A stretch of 59,591 nucleotides of DNA from an uncultured bacterium. GTDB lineage: Bacteria > Bacteroidota > Bacteroidia > Bacteroidales > Bacteroidaceae. Made by a program: the position numbers and the translations under genes. The notes under the pieces are model-generated. The model did not search any database. It was not told where the DNA came from and worked only from the letters and a program-made list of their open reading frames with translations. Of this stretch, positions 23,275-33,800 are shown one piece after another; position 1 is the stretch's first letter; every line of letters begins with the position of its first letter. The stretch spans positions 1 through 59,591 of the forward strand of contig CAJMQU010000029.1 in the NCBI GenBank assembly GCA_905215555.1, in the 5' to 3' direction.

Positions 23275-26200
23275 ATGAGAAACAAATTAACGTATAGACT
23301 TATGAAACCAATGAGATTCATAATGATTTTATTGGTTTGCCATCTGAGCAATGTTACTTGGGCACAAGTACAAAGCAATGTAAAAGGTTTGATTACCGAC
23401 TCTGCCGGCGAACCTCTGATTGGAGTCAGCATATTAGTGAAAGGGACCAACAATGGAACTGTCAGCGATTTAGATGGCAAATTTACTTTAACAGCCAACT
23501 CCGGTGATATTCTCCATATCAGTTATGTAGGCTATATCCCTCAAGATATACAGGCAGAAGAGAATAAGCAGCTCCGTATTATCATGGAAGAAGATACGAA
23601 GAAATTGGAAGAAGTTGTCATTGTGGGGTATGGCACTCAAAAGAAAGTAAACCTGACAGGAGCTGTATCCTCCATATCGGCCGAAGATTTGGCAAGTAAA
23701 CCTGTGATGAGTACCGCACAGGCAGTGGCAGGTTTAGCACCGGGACTGAGTGTTTTACAAACCTCCGGTCGTCCGGGGACAGGAGCAACGGTTAAAATAC
23801 GTGGTACAGGTACCTTCTCGAATGCCGGAACAGATCCGTTAGTATTGATTGACGGTTTATCCGGAAATATAGACGATATAGACCCCAACGATATTCAGAG
23901 TATTTCTTTCCTGAAAGATGCTGCCTCAGCCTCTATTTACGGTAATCGTGCCGCCAATGGTGTCATTCTGGTTGAGACCAAAAAGGGAGTACAAGGAAAA
24001 ACCACCATCACATACAGTAATTCTTTCGGCTGGCAACGGCCTACAGAACTACCGGATTTCCTGCCATCATGGGAATATGCAGAATACTACAATATGGCTA
24101 TGCGAAATATGGATAAGCAAGATGCTTACCTTCCCGAACAGATACAGAAATTCAAAGACGGTTCGGACCCCGATAATTATCCGAATGTAAATCACCTGAA
24201 ATGGTTATTGGAGTCAGGTTCCGGTTTCCAGCATCAGCATAACATCAGCATACAAGGTGGCAACGCTACAACCAATTACAATTTATCAATAGGTTACCGC
24301 AATCAGGAAGGTATGACGGCAAATACTTCTAACGAACGCATGACAGCACTATTTACTATGAAAAGTGAAATAGCCAAAGGACTTACCCTCAACCTAAATA
24401 TCAACGCCTATAACAATAAATACAATGCTCCCAACGGAGAGCCTCAAAGTATCGACGGAATGATAGGATATGCCGTGCGCCAAGGTCCTATCTATGCAGG
24501 CCGAAAATCTGACGGCAGCTTTGGATATCAAGACAATTACAGTCCGGAGGCATGGTTGGCAAGTGAATCTTTTGTACAAAACATTAACAGAAATATCAGT
24601 GCTTCCGGTCAGTTGAAATGGGACACTCCCGTTAAAGGACTCTCTTTCATTGGAAAAGCAGGGGTTAATTACTGGACCAAGTATGATAAAGCTTACCGTG
24701 CGAATACTTATTTTGATGAAAGCAAGACTGTGGGACCGGCTTCTTTGAATGTTTGGACAGCCAACAATACATACACTACTTTCGAAGCATTGGCTACTTA
24801 TGAAAAACAAATAAAAGACCATAGCTTCAAGTTGCTGGCAGGTACATCCGTGGAGCAATCAGCCAATAGAGGACTGGAAGGTTACAGAAATACATTCCCC
24901 AATAACTATCTGTATGAATTAGGTTCAGGTGACAAAGCAACAGCTACGAATAACAGTTCATTAGAAGAATACGCATTATTATCTTTCTTCGGACGTATCA
25001 ATTACTCACTGAAAGATCGTTATCTGTTGGAAACCAATTTGCGATATGATGGTTCTTCTCGTTTTGCAGACGGACATCGTTGGGGAATCTTCCCATCTGT
25101 ATCTGCCGGATGGAGAATCTCAGAAGAAGACTTCTGGAAGAACAGTTCCGTTTCTGATATATTTGATAATCTGAAAGTTCGTGCTTCCTATGGAGTATTG
25201 GGAAATCAAAACATCGGCGTTTATCCGTATCAGCAAACTTACAGCCTTGGACAAGATTATCCTTTGGGCAATCCTGCCGCCTTGCAACCCGGCGCTGCCG
25301 CAGGAACTTATAACAATCCGGAAATTACTTGGGAGAAGACAGCTATCACGGATATCGGTTTGGATTTCAGTCTGTTCAACGGACGCTTTACCGGTACTTT
25401 GGATTACTTCTATAAATATACCTCAGACATTCTGGCGCCGGTAGAAGTATCCAGCATAATGGGACGTGGAGTCGGACAGTCAAACGTCGGTGCTGTGTCC
25501 AATAAGGGTATTGAGGTGAATCTTACGTATAACGGACAAATCGGACGTGACTTCCGCTTTAGCATCTCCCCGAACTTTACCTGGGTAAAGAATGCCGTAG
25601 AGAAACTGGCGAATGGCGCTACTGAAGAAATCAACAATAACCGTATTGTAGGACAACCTATCGGAATAATTTACGGTTACGAAACAGATGGTTTATTCGT
25701 AGATCAGGCTGAGATAGATGCAGCCCCCGAACAATTGGTAGGCAAATCAAGTTTAAAGCCGGGTTATGTGAAATACAAAGACATCAGCGGCCCTGACGGA
25801 GTACCCGACGGCAAAGTGGATGCACAATATGACCGCACCGTATTAGGAAGCACCACTCCTAAATTCTATTATGGTCTGAATCTGTCAGCATCTTATAAAG
25901 GATTCGATTTCTCCGCTTTACTGCAAGGGTTAGGAGGACACAAACGGCTCATCGGTTCCTATATGGCCTATGCGTTTTACAATGGCGGACAAATTCAGAG
26001 ATGGCAGGCAGATAATTGCTGGACAGAGGCAGAGCCCAATAAATGGGCAGAATACCCGCGTCTGGAAACTCTGAATATGAATAACACAAACCTTCAGACC
26101 TCTGACTACTGGGTTCGGAATGCCAGTTTCCTGCGGGTGAAGAATGTGCAAATAGGATATACTTTCCCAAAGACATGGACAAAGAAAGTCGGACTGGAAA

Positions 26201-26352
26201 ATGTACGCGTCTATGTGAGCGGACAAAATCTGTTCTCTTTCAACAGTTTCTACAAAGGTTGGGACCCGGAAAACGAAATTGGTACAGGAGATGCCCCATC
26301 ATACTATCCTATCAATAGCATATACTCATTTGGATTTAATTTCAAGTTCTAA
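23275..26352 (+). CDS. SusC/RagA-type TonB-linked outer membrane transporter (PUL1)
   Basis: The 1025-residue protein imports oligosaccharides across the outer membrane using TonB energy. Order of parts: signal peptide (about 10-35, ending TWAQ), carboxypeptidase-regulatory-like domain (about 38-110, GLITDSAGEPLIGVSILVKG), TonB-box-like VVIVGYGTQKK, plug (about 120-240, VLIDGLSGNIDDIDPNDIQSISFLKDAASASIYG-type motif), and a 22-strand barrel ending in SFGFNFKF. It is 92 nt after GH29 and 24 nt before susD, so it belongs to the same operon. Full length, no damage seen. Confidence 0.95.
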   Translation: MRNKLTYRLMKPMRFIMILLVCHLSNVTWAQVQSNVKGLITDSAGEPLIGVSILVKGTNNGTVSDLDGKFTLTANSGDILHISYVGYIPQDIQAEENKQLRIIMEEDTKKLEEVVIVGYGTQKKVNLTGAVSSISAEDLASKPVMSTAQAVAGLAPGLSVLQTSGRPGTGATVKIRGTGTFSNAGTDPLVLIDGLSGNIDDIDPNDIQSISFLKDAASASIYGNRAANGVILVETKKGVQGKTTITYSNSFGWQRPTELPDFLPSWEYAEYYNMAMRNMDKQDAYLPEQIQKFKDGSDPDNYPNVNHLKWLLESGSGFQHQHNISIQGGNATTNYNLSIGYRNQEGMTANTSNERMTALFTMKSEIAKGLTLNLNINAYNNKYNAPNGEPQSIDGMIGYAVRQGPIYAGRKSDGSFGYQDNYSPEAWLASESFVQNINRNISASGQLKWDTPVKGLSFIGKAGVNYWTKYDKAYRANTYFDESKTVGPASLNVWTANNTYTTFEALATYEKQIKDHSFKLLAGTSVEQSANRGLEGYRNTFPNNYLYELGSGDKATATNNSSLEEYALLSFFGRINYSLKDRYLLETNLRYDGSSRFADGHRWGIFPSVSAGWRISEEDFWKNSSVSDIFDNLKVRASYGVLGNQNIGVYPYQQTYSLGQDYPLGNPAALQPGAAAGTYNNPEITWEKTAITDIGLDFSLFNGRFTGTLDYFYKYTSDILAPVEVSSIMGRGVGQSNVGAVSNKGIEVNLTYNGQIGRDFRFSISPNFTWVKNAVEKLANGATEEINNNRIVGQPIGIIYGYETDGLFVDQAEIDAAPEQLVGKSSLKPGYVKYKDISGPDGVPDGKVDAQYDRTVLGSTTPKFYYGLNLSASYKGFDFSALLQGLGGHKRLIGSYMAYAFYNGGQIQRWQADNCWTEAEPNKWAEYPRLETLNMNNTNLQTSDYWVRNASFLRVKNVQIGYTFPKTWTKKVGLENVRVYVSGQNLFSFNSFYKGWDPENEIGTGDAPSYYPINSIYSFGFNFKF

Positions 26353-26376
26353 GTTAACTATTCAATCAAGAACAAT

Positions 26377-28062
26377 ATGAAAAAGATACATCATACATTA
26401 GAAATAGCAAAAGCCTGTTTAGCTACTTTGGCTTTATCATTGGTAACGGTAAGTTGTTCAGACTTATTAGACAAAGAACCTCCTTCATCTATTTCTGACG
26501 GTAGTTTTTGGACAGGTGAAGGAGATGCCATGCTGGCATTAACCGGGTGCTATCGTTTCCAGACGGGTTGGTCGCATGATGATTTTGCCACCCCACAAGG
26601 ATTGCTCTATCTGGACTTTGCCGGAGGGAATGGTGCGGAAAAAGAAAATTTCTCCACACTGATGGCAAGTTCCAACACGGCTGCCACCAATAGTAATCTG
26701 CGCTGGTTTTGGGGAAACGCCTATACCCAGATAGCCAAATATAATGTCTTCCTGGAAAATATAACAGATTGCCCTATGGATGGAGACAAAAAAGAAATCT
26801 GGTCAGCCGAGGTGAAATGCCTGCGTGCCTATTTCTTATTCAATCTTGCATTCTATTATAAGGATGTGCCAATGCCATTGAAAACATTGACCGTAGAGGA
26901 AGCTAACACCATCTCACAAACTCCACAAACGGACGTTTATACTCAGGTGGAAACTGATTTGAAAGCAGCCATCAATCTATTACCAACCAAATACTCATCA
27001 GAAGAATATGGACGTTTCACGAAAGGAGCAGCACAAGTCTTATTAAGCCGTCTCTATCTGGCACAGGAGAAATGGTCGGAAGCCGCTGCTGTTTTGCGTA
27101 GCGTCATTGATTCCGGAATATATGGACTGGATCGCCGTTATGGTGAAGATAGTTATGAAAAGCTATTCCAGATAGGCGGAGAATATAGTCCTGAAACAAT
27201 ATTCTGCATCATGGGAATAAAGGATCTGTATACAAATTCACGTTATCAGTATCTGTATCCCGAAGCTGCTTATGGTGGTTGGCATCAATTTTCTCCTTAT
27301 AATGAGTTAGTCAAGGAGTATTTCTGTACAGACGGAAAAGATATAAAGTCATCCGAAGTCTATGATGAGAATGATCCTTACGTAAATCGCGATTTACGTT
27401 TGTATGCTTCCATTTTCTTACCCCCATTGGGGAGTTATCCGGGCAGTAAATATAACGATATAACTTATGACTGTTTTAAAGGTGCCAACACCTCAGATTA
27501 CTATAACAAGTTTACGCTGTTTAATGGTTACTGCCCCAAGAAAGGGTGTGATCCTTCCATTATTAACAACTTAGGAGCTACTCCTACCTACACTCCGATA
27601 ATGCGCTATGCAGAAGTACTTTTAAGCTATCTGGAAGCTTTGAACGAAGCCCAACCAAGTGCCGTAGACCAAGACATCCTTGATCTTACCATCAACGATA
27701 TCCGTGACCGTGTAAAATTAGCTGGTCTGAAAAAAGAAGAAATGTCACAGGAATCAATCCGTGAGGCAGTCCGCAAAGAAAGGCGTATTGAACTGGCCTT
27801 TGAAGGCCTTCGTTATTACGATGTTCTGCGCTGGGGAATTGCAGAAAAAGAATTGAACCATACCTTCACAGGCGTTAAACTGTCAGACGATCCCAATGCC
27901 CGGAATTATCGGGGAAGCGGAACTACTGCCTCTCCGGTTGATGAAGACATGTACTATCAGTTCGAAAAACGCACTTGGTCACCTCATAACCGTTATTTCC
28001 CAATACCACAGAATGATCTGAATGTCAACAAAAGCCTCAAACAGAACACAGGATACAATTAG
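26377..28062 (+). CDS. SusD/RagB-type glycan-binding lipoprotein (PUL1)
   Basis: Surface lipoprotein that caps the SusC barrel and delivers glycan. The 561-residue protein has a lipoprotein signal ending VTVSCS, helical SusD N-terminal repeats (about 60-250, including the EVKCLRAYFLFNLAFYYKDVP segment) and a C-terminal RagB segment with EAVRKERRIELAFEGLRYYDVLRWG and the terminal RYFPIPQNDL. Length and order are normal. It directly follows its SusC partner. Confidence 0.95.
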   Translation: MKKIHHTLEIAKACLATLALSLVTVSCSDLLDKEPPSSISDGSFWTGEGDAMLALTGCYRFQTGWSHDDFATPQGLLYLDFAGGNGAEKENFSTLMASSNTAATNSNLRWFWGNAYTQIAKYNVFLENITDCPMDGDKKEIWSAEVKCLRAYFLFNLAFYYKDVPMPLKTLTVEEANTISQTPQTDVYTQVETDLKAAINLLPTKYSSEEYGRFTKGAAQVLLSRLYLAQEKWSEAAAVLRSVIDSGIYGLDRRYGEDSYEKLFQIGGEYSPETIFCIMGIKDLYTNSRYQYLYPEAAYGGWHQFSPYNELVKEYFCTDGKDIKSSEVYDENDPYVNRDLRLYASIFLPPLGSYPGSKYNDITYDCFKGANTSDYYNKFTLFNGYCPKKGCDPSIINNLGATPTYTPIMRYAEVLLSYLEALNEAQPSAVDQDILDLTINDIRDRVKLAGLKKEEMSQESIREAVRKERRIELAFEGLRYYDVLRWGIAEKELNHTFTGVKLSDDPNARNYRGSGTTASPVDEDMYYQFEKRTWSPHNRYFPIPQNDLNVNKSLKQNTGYN

Positions 28063-28264
28063 TTTTCTATTCAATTAATGGACAAGTGATTAATAGGTAT
28101 AATCAAGTATCTAAGACGTATCGGAAAAGACAAAAAAGCAAGATAGTCATGAACAACGCCAAAGTCTAATTCAGATAGTTGAACTTGAATTAAATAAGAG
28201 GAGGGCCGGTTGACAGCAAATTGGGATCTGCCTGCGAATATTTATTCAGCTCGCCCTAAATAAA
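28063..28264 (+). other. Degenerate A/T-rich stretch
   Basis: No gene, promoter or repeat that I can name. Stops occur in all frames. It probably belongs to the same decay as the SGNH remnant that follows. Confidence 0.4.
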
Positions 28265-28545
28265 ATGATTAATACAGATATGATTATGATAATAATAATC
28301 TTTGTAACTGAAATTTTATTTATAACACTGCCTGCCTTTACTGGCGGACCACGTGTATTGTTCATTGGCGACTTTATCACAGATGGTAATTTGGGAAACT
28401 ATTGTGATACCGTCCCCCCTCTTCCGAACGTACGCTCTAGGAATATGAGCCACATCTATGGCAGCGGATACATGTATCTGTGTGCCTCTTACTATCAAGT
28501 AATTAGCCGGAAAAGAAGGATGTATAATAAATCATGGTATTATCT
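28265..28545 (+). pseudogene. Decayed SGNH/GDSL hydrolase fragment
   Basis: The frame from 28265 encodes a hydrophobic leader, then RVLFIGDFITDGN and later RNMSHIYGSGYMYLCASYYQ, which strongly resembles the N-terminus of Bacteroides SGNH/GDSL esterases (GDSITDG, ... HIYG.GYMYLCASYYQ). The catalytic Ser of GDSITDG is replaced by Phe (codon TTT at 28373). After YYQ (28498) the match continues one frame over as SN, a TAG stop, then PEKKDV, so a one-base deletion and a nonsense change are both present. Only about 90 of the usual 200 or more residues remain. It lies between susD and the 596-aa gene, where an intact esterase would be at home. I judge it non-functional. Confidence 0.7.
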
Positions 28546-28608
28546 TCTTTATTATATGAATCTTACTATCAACATAAATAATTAGAATAAAAAACAAAAT
28601 CAACTATT

Positions 28609-30399
28609 ATGAAACTACCAATTACCAACTATTGGATTTCACGGTATTTGTTATGTATGATATCATTTTTATCTGTGTCCGTCTGGGCACAGATAAAAAT
28701 GCCTTTTATTCTGGATATGGTTCATAACAATCCGGGAGAAAAGCCATATATTACTAAATACAACAATCCTGTTTTTCTGAAAGAACAAGGTTTTAATGGT
28801 GCTGTAACTCACTGGCACATAAATTGTGCCATTACTTATGACAACTATAAAAAGGAAATAATCAAAGATAAAAAGGAAAAGAAATGGATTGAACAACAGG
28901 CCAATGACATAGAACAAAAAATTGTAGCTTTTCATAAAGCTGGTATTGCTGTATATCCTTTCACAGACTTTATTGTTTTCCCGCGTTCAATATGGGAAAA
29001 ATACGGAAAAGAAATAGCAAGTAAGGAGAAAGTAACAGGAACCGGTGGGTCAGACGAACGTGCTCGAAAACCAAACTTACAAAATAAACGTACTCAAGAA
29101 CTGCTGATCGCACAGATTAATGAAATATTTGAACGTTTTACTTCATTAGATGGGCTGACATTACGCTTTGGAGAAACATACTTACACGACACCCCCTTTC
29201 ATTTAGGAGGGAGCCCTATCAGAAATGGAGAAATAGGTATTAATGATCATATACTCTTACTAAAGATTCTGCGAGAAGAAATTTGTGTGAAAAGAAACAA
29301 AAAGCTTTTTTATAGAACTTGGGATTTTGGATACAATTTTCATACTAATCCAGAATACTATCTAGCTGTTACGAATCAAATAACTCCTCATCCCAACTTG
29401 ATATTTTCCATAAAATACCAGCAAGATGATTATCACCGGATGACTCCGTTCAATCCGACATTAGGAATTGGAAATCATCAACAGATCGTAGAATCACAAT
29501 CCCGTATGGAAGCGTATGGCAAAGGAGCACACCCCTATTATACAGCTAAAGGAGTAATAGAGGGATGGCCTGAAACAAAATATGAGATTTTATTCGGAAA
29601 GCATTGTTTCACAGGAAAAAAGAATTCAGACGAAGCTCCCCGGGGAATAAAAGATATATTATTAACAAAGAAATTGCAGGGCGTGATGACTTGGTCTAAT
29701 GGTGGAGGATGGCAAGGCCCATACATCACTCATGAAATCTGGACAGACCTAAATACATATGTAGTATCACACTGGGCGCAAAACACCCCAAAAACAGAGG
29801 AGGAACTATTCTACGAATTTACCGCAAGCCTAGGGTTGGATGATTGGAACGCAGATATCTTCAGAGAAATCGCAATTCTCAGTATTGAAGGAGTACGTAA
29901 GGGACATTGTAACAGTTACTCATGGAATGATGTATGGTGGACACGAGATGAATTCTTTAGTGCTGCCGCCAATACTGATATCATCCATGACATTCTAAAA
30001 AAACAATTGCAAGAAAAAGTTCTGGCAGAAAAGGCTGAAGCCTCAGCAATATGGCTACAGATAGAAGCTTTGTCTAAACAATTAAATTGTCAGAATACAA
30101 ATCTTCAAGAAGCAATTCGGGTATCTTGTACTTATGGCCGTATTAAATACCAACTTATAGAACAAATGTGGAAAATCATGATGGCAGAAGGATGCTATCA
30201 ACAAAACATAGCAATAAATAATCAAGAAATAGAAGAAGCAATTGCACTATATGATCGCCTTTGGAAAGAATGGAAATTATTAAAACAATCCAGCCAATGG
30301 TGTGCTACCTTATACACAGATATGGCATTTCGCAATCAAAAAAAAGGAAGTATAGGAGAATTAGTCAACACATGGAAAAAAAGAATATATCATAATTAA
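28609..30399 (+). CDS. Secreted protein of unknown family, putative glycoside hydrolase
   Basis: I do not recognise the family. The 596-residue protein has a signal peptide (about 12-28, SVSVWAQ). The region 30-400 has alternating strand/helix segments of TIM-barrel type: FILDMVHNNPGEKPY, GFNGAVTHWHINCAITY, AGIAVYPFTDFIVFP, LDGLTLRFGETYLHD, KLFYRTWDFGYNFH, NLIFSIKYQQDDYHR, GVMTWSNGGGWQGPY. Acidic residues at strand ends (Glu189 in RFGE, Asp194) would suit catalysis. The C-terminal 170 residues are helical. The layout recalls alpha-glucuronidase-like and GH84-like barrels, but I cannot assign it. It lies in the PUL1 operon, 12 nt before the mutarotase gene, so a glycan-cleaving role is likely. 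Confidence 0.7.
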   Translation: MKLPITNYWISRYLLCMISFLSVSVWAQIKMPFILDMVHNNPGEKPYITKYNNPVFLKEQGFNGAVTHWHINCAITYDNYKKEIIKDKKEKKWIEQQANDIEQKIVAFHKAGIAVYPFTDFIVFPRSIWEKYGKEIASKEKVTGTGGSDERARKPNLQNKRTQELLIAQINEIFERFTSLDGLTLRFGETYLHDTPFHLGGSPIRNGEIGINDHILLLKILREEICVKRNKKLFYRTWDFGYNFHTNPEYYLAVTNQITPHPNLIFSIKYQQDDYHRMTPFNPTLGIGNHQQIVESQSRMEAYGKGAHPYYTAKGVIEGWPETKYEILFGKHCFTGKKNSDEAPRGIKDILLTKKLQGVMTWSNGGGWQGPYITHEIWTDLNTYVVSHWAQNTPKTEEELFYEFTASLGLDDWNADIFREIAILSIEGVRKGHCNSYSWNDVWWTRDEFFSAAANTDIIHDILKKQLQEKVLAEKAEASAIWLQIEALSKQLNCQNTNLQEAIRVSCTYGRIKYQLIEQMWKIMMAEGCYQQNIAINNQEIEEAIALYDRLWKEWKLLKQSSQWCATLYTDMAFRNQKKGSIGELVNTWKKRIYHN

Positions 30400-30410
30400 A
30401 ACATATATTT

Positions 30411-30797
30411 ATGCCATCAAATCAAGGATACATAGTCAAAGAACATCCAATACCAACTAAAAGGTATTGTCAAACATTAAGTTTAAAGGATCACCCTGCT
30501 CTTATAGCAGAATATCGCAAAGCGCACAGTCAATCAGAGGCCTGGCCCGAAATCCGTAAAGGAATCCGTTCCGTAGGAATTCTGGAAATGGAAATGTATA
30601 TACTAGGCTCTCAAGTATTCATGATTGTAGAAACCCCTATCGATTTTGACTGGGAAATAGCAATGAATGAATTATCTCATTTGCCCAGGCAAGCAGAATG
30701 GGAAGAATATGTTTCAAGATTTCAAGAATGTGTTCCAGGAAGTACATCTGCCGAAAAATGGAAATTAATGGAACGTATGTTTTACTTATATGACTAA
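30411..30797 (+). CDS. rhaM: L-rhamnose mutarotase (RhaM family)
   Basis: Interconverts anomers of L-rhamnose (members may also act on L-fucose). The 128-residue protein has the compact RhaM/DUF718 fold with RYCQTLSLKDHPALIAEYRKAHS at the start, WPEIRKGIRSVGILEMEMYILGSQVFMIVET in the middle, and EWEEYVSRFQ near the end. There is no signal peptide, so it is cytoplasmic. It sits 11 nt after the unknown gene and its stop lies 13 nt before the preferred start of the GH106-like gene, within one operon. It is a useful clue that the glycan supplies rhamnose or fucose. Confidence 0.88.
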   Translation: MPSNQGYIVKEHPIPTKRYCQTLSLKDHPALIAEYRKAHSQSEAWPEIRKGIRSVGILEMEMYILGSQVFMIVETPIDFDWEIAMNELSHLPRQAEWEEYVSRFQECVPGSTSAEKWKLMERMFYLYD

Positions 30798-30810
30798 AAA
30801 TAGGAACCAT

Positions 30811-33800
30811 ATGAACAGATTTATCGCATACAATATCTTAATCCTCTTATGTATAGGACTTTACTCCCAGTCTCTGAAATATCAGGGATACCCCTCACGG
30901 AATGGAGATATTGATTTAAAATCTAATTTCACCAATCCCCCAAAAGGATACGGAAATGTTCCCTTTTACTGGTGGAACGGAGATTCCTTGAACTATGAGC
31001 GTCTAATGGACCAGCTCTCCATTCTTAGTGATGCATCAACCGATGGGTTATCTGTAAGTTACATCCATACACATCCGGAAGTAGATATTGAACTCAACGC
31101 ACAAGGATACGGTAGTTTCGGACAGGCCGATGCTGGAATACCCAGATTCTATACAACAGAATGGTGGAAATTATGGAATCAATTCTCCAGTGAGTGTGCC
31201 AAAAGAAATATCGGCCTGGGAATGGATGATTACGTTGTCGGATGGGCAAAGAACGGGTTCTATGTAGATGAAGTATTGCAAACATCCGATTTCCAAAACT
31301 ATCAAGGACGGCTGCATTACACTAGTTATACCATTCATCCCGGTGAGAAACTGGATATCCCTCTTCCCGAACACACCCTTTCCATCACAGCGTATCCAGG
31401 AAAGATTGACCTAAGTAGGTATACACAAAATGGACAACTGAAATGGCATTCACAACTAGACGAAGAGAAGAAGGTTTATATCATTTATACCACCGAATCT
31501 CCTGAACTCCATCCCCAATATGGAAAAAGATTAGTTGAGGTTTATTTCAACCGTTTTGAGAATAAACTGGATGCACAAGGAAAAAAAGGCTTGAACTACT
31601 TTTTTCAGGACGAACTACATTATAACTTGAACATCCACTCTTGGTGTGAAGATATGCAGGAAATATTTAAAAGCAGAAAAGGGTATGATATCCTTCCTTA
31701 TCTACCCGCTTTATGGGAATATATAGGGGAAATAACCCCTAAAATCAGGCTTGATTATGCACAAATAGTCACAGAGTTAGCAGAAGAACGTTACTTCAAA
31801 CCTGTATTTGACTGGCATAATAACCACGGACTAATCTATGGATGCGATAATAATGGACGAGGACTTGAGCCATTACAGTATATGGATTATTTTAGGGCTA
31901 TCAGTTGGTACACAGCTCCTGGTAACGATGCCCCAGCAAGAGGATCAAGTTTTCGGCAAACTAAAGTATCAAGCTCAGTAGCCCATTTATATAAGCGCCC
32001 ACGCACATGGTTAGAGGCTTTTCACAGTATGGGCTGGGATAGTAACGGAGAATGGCTTACATCGCAATTAGATCAACACATGATTGCCGGAGGCAATTTG
32101 TTATGCCTACATGGACTTTATTATTCTACTCACGGTGGCTGGTGGGAATGGGCACCACCTTGTTTTCACTTCCGCATGCCCTATTGGCCGCACATGAAAT
32201 TTTGGCTAAAATATGCAGAAAGAATGAGTTTTATACTCAGTCAAGGCACGCATGTATGCGATATTGCCGTAATGTATCCTACAGAGTCCATGCAAGCATA
32301 TCCTGAAGCTAATACCGACATTCTTTGGAAATTAACAGATAATCTCAGTGAATGTGGTTTGGACTACGATTTCATTGATTACCAATCCCTTCAATGTGCA
32401 GAAGTTAACTCCAAGCAACTCCATATCTCTGATGAGAAATACAAAGTCCTGATTCTTGCTGATATGAAAGCCCTACACTATGAAACTCTACTCAAAATCT
32501 ACGAATTCTATAAAAAAGGAGGCATCGTCATAGCAGTAGGAGAGTTGCCCAAAGCAACCACCCGAATCGGAGAAAAGGACAGTCAAGTAGAAACCATATT
32601 ACATGAAATTTTTAATAAAAATAGAATTCATGAATCAGATATTAAAAACATATCACAACGAATCACATCTCTGATCACCCCCGATTTCCAAGTCCAAAAT
32701 CAAAAAGGCAAAGTTCTCCATCGTAAAATCGGCAATCAAGATGTGTATATGGTTATGAATATTCAGAAAGGAAATGAGATTTTTTTTAGGAGTAAAGGAA
32801 AAGTAGAATATTGGAATGCTAAGAATGGAGTTATCACAGAAATTCCCATTCTCAGACAAACAGAAAAAGGTACCTGGATAAGATATGATGCCGAATACAA
32901 CGAATCCAAATTATTTGTATTCACACCAGGTACACCGTCTTACGATAACAATAAGCAAGCTGAACTCCAAATTGTTCAGGAAATCCCTCTTGAAGGAGAA
33001 TGGGAGATTGAAATAATGCCTACAATGGATAACAAATGGGGGGATTTCCGGTTACCGGCTACTAATGAAATAATCGGACCAGAAGCTAGGAAATTTGCCT
33101 ACCAATTCATTCCAGCTGGCCATAAGTTTACGATTGAAAAAGAATTTCAATTAGCAAATCATGGAGTATATGGCTATGCACCTTATATGGAAACCCTTAC
33201 TCTGCCTAATACAGAAGTGCTGGAAGATATACTTTCCAATGGACTTTTGAACAGAAAATGGATTCCCTATTGCTACTCATGGCAATACGGAGTTTACGAC
33301 AATCCTGGAAGTCAAGGTTTTCATGGGCTAAAAGGCAAAGTGGATAATCGTTTTATTATTTTAGGTCAAGGAGGCCATCAAGTTTTCAGAACATACGTAT
33401 ATGCACCGGAGACCCGTCTATATCGAATGGATCAGGAAGGAGAAAGACCAGATTTCTGCTACTTGGACGGAAGTCCTATTAAACAAAAGACCATAGAAAT
33501 GAAGAAAGGATGGCACCAACTGATATTTGCCTATGCCAGCACTCCTAAAGGAAGTTACATACTTGCAGAGAAGAAAAGTAATAGCATAGATAACCGGAAA
33601 CGTAGCGCTATTGTTTTCTATCCCTCTGATTATCCAAACATCAAAGAAAATTATGCATATGACACCATCATAGCCATGAAATGGTTTCAAACAAAACATC
33701 TTCCGTATAGCATCCGGAAAGATGATCCGGGTATATGGATATATCAATTTAAAACAGCCCCTGGTACACAAGTATTAAAGATGCAGTTAAAAGGAAAAAT

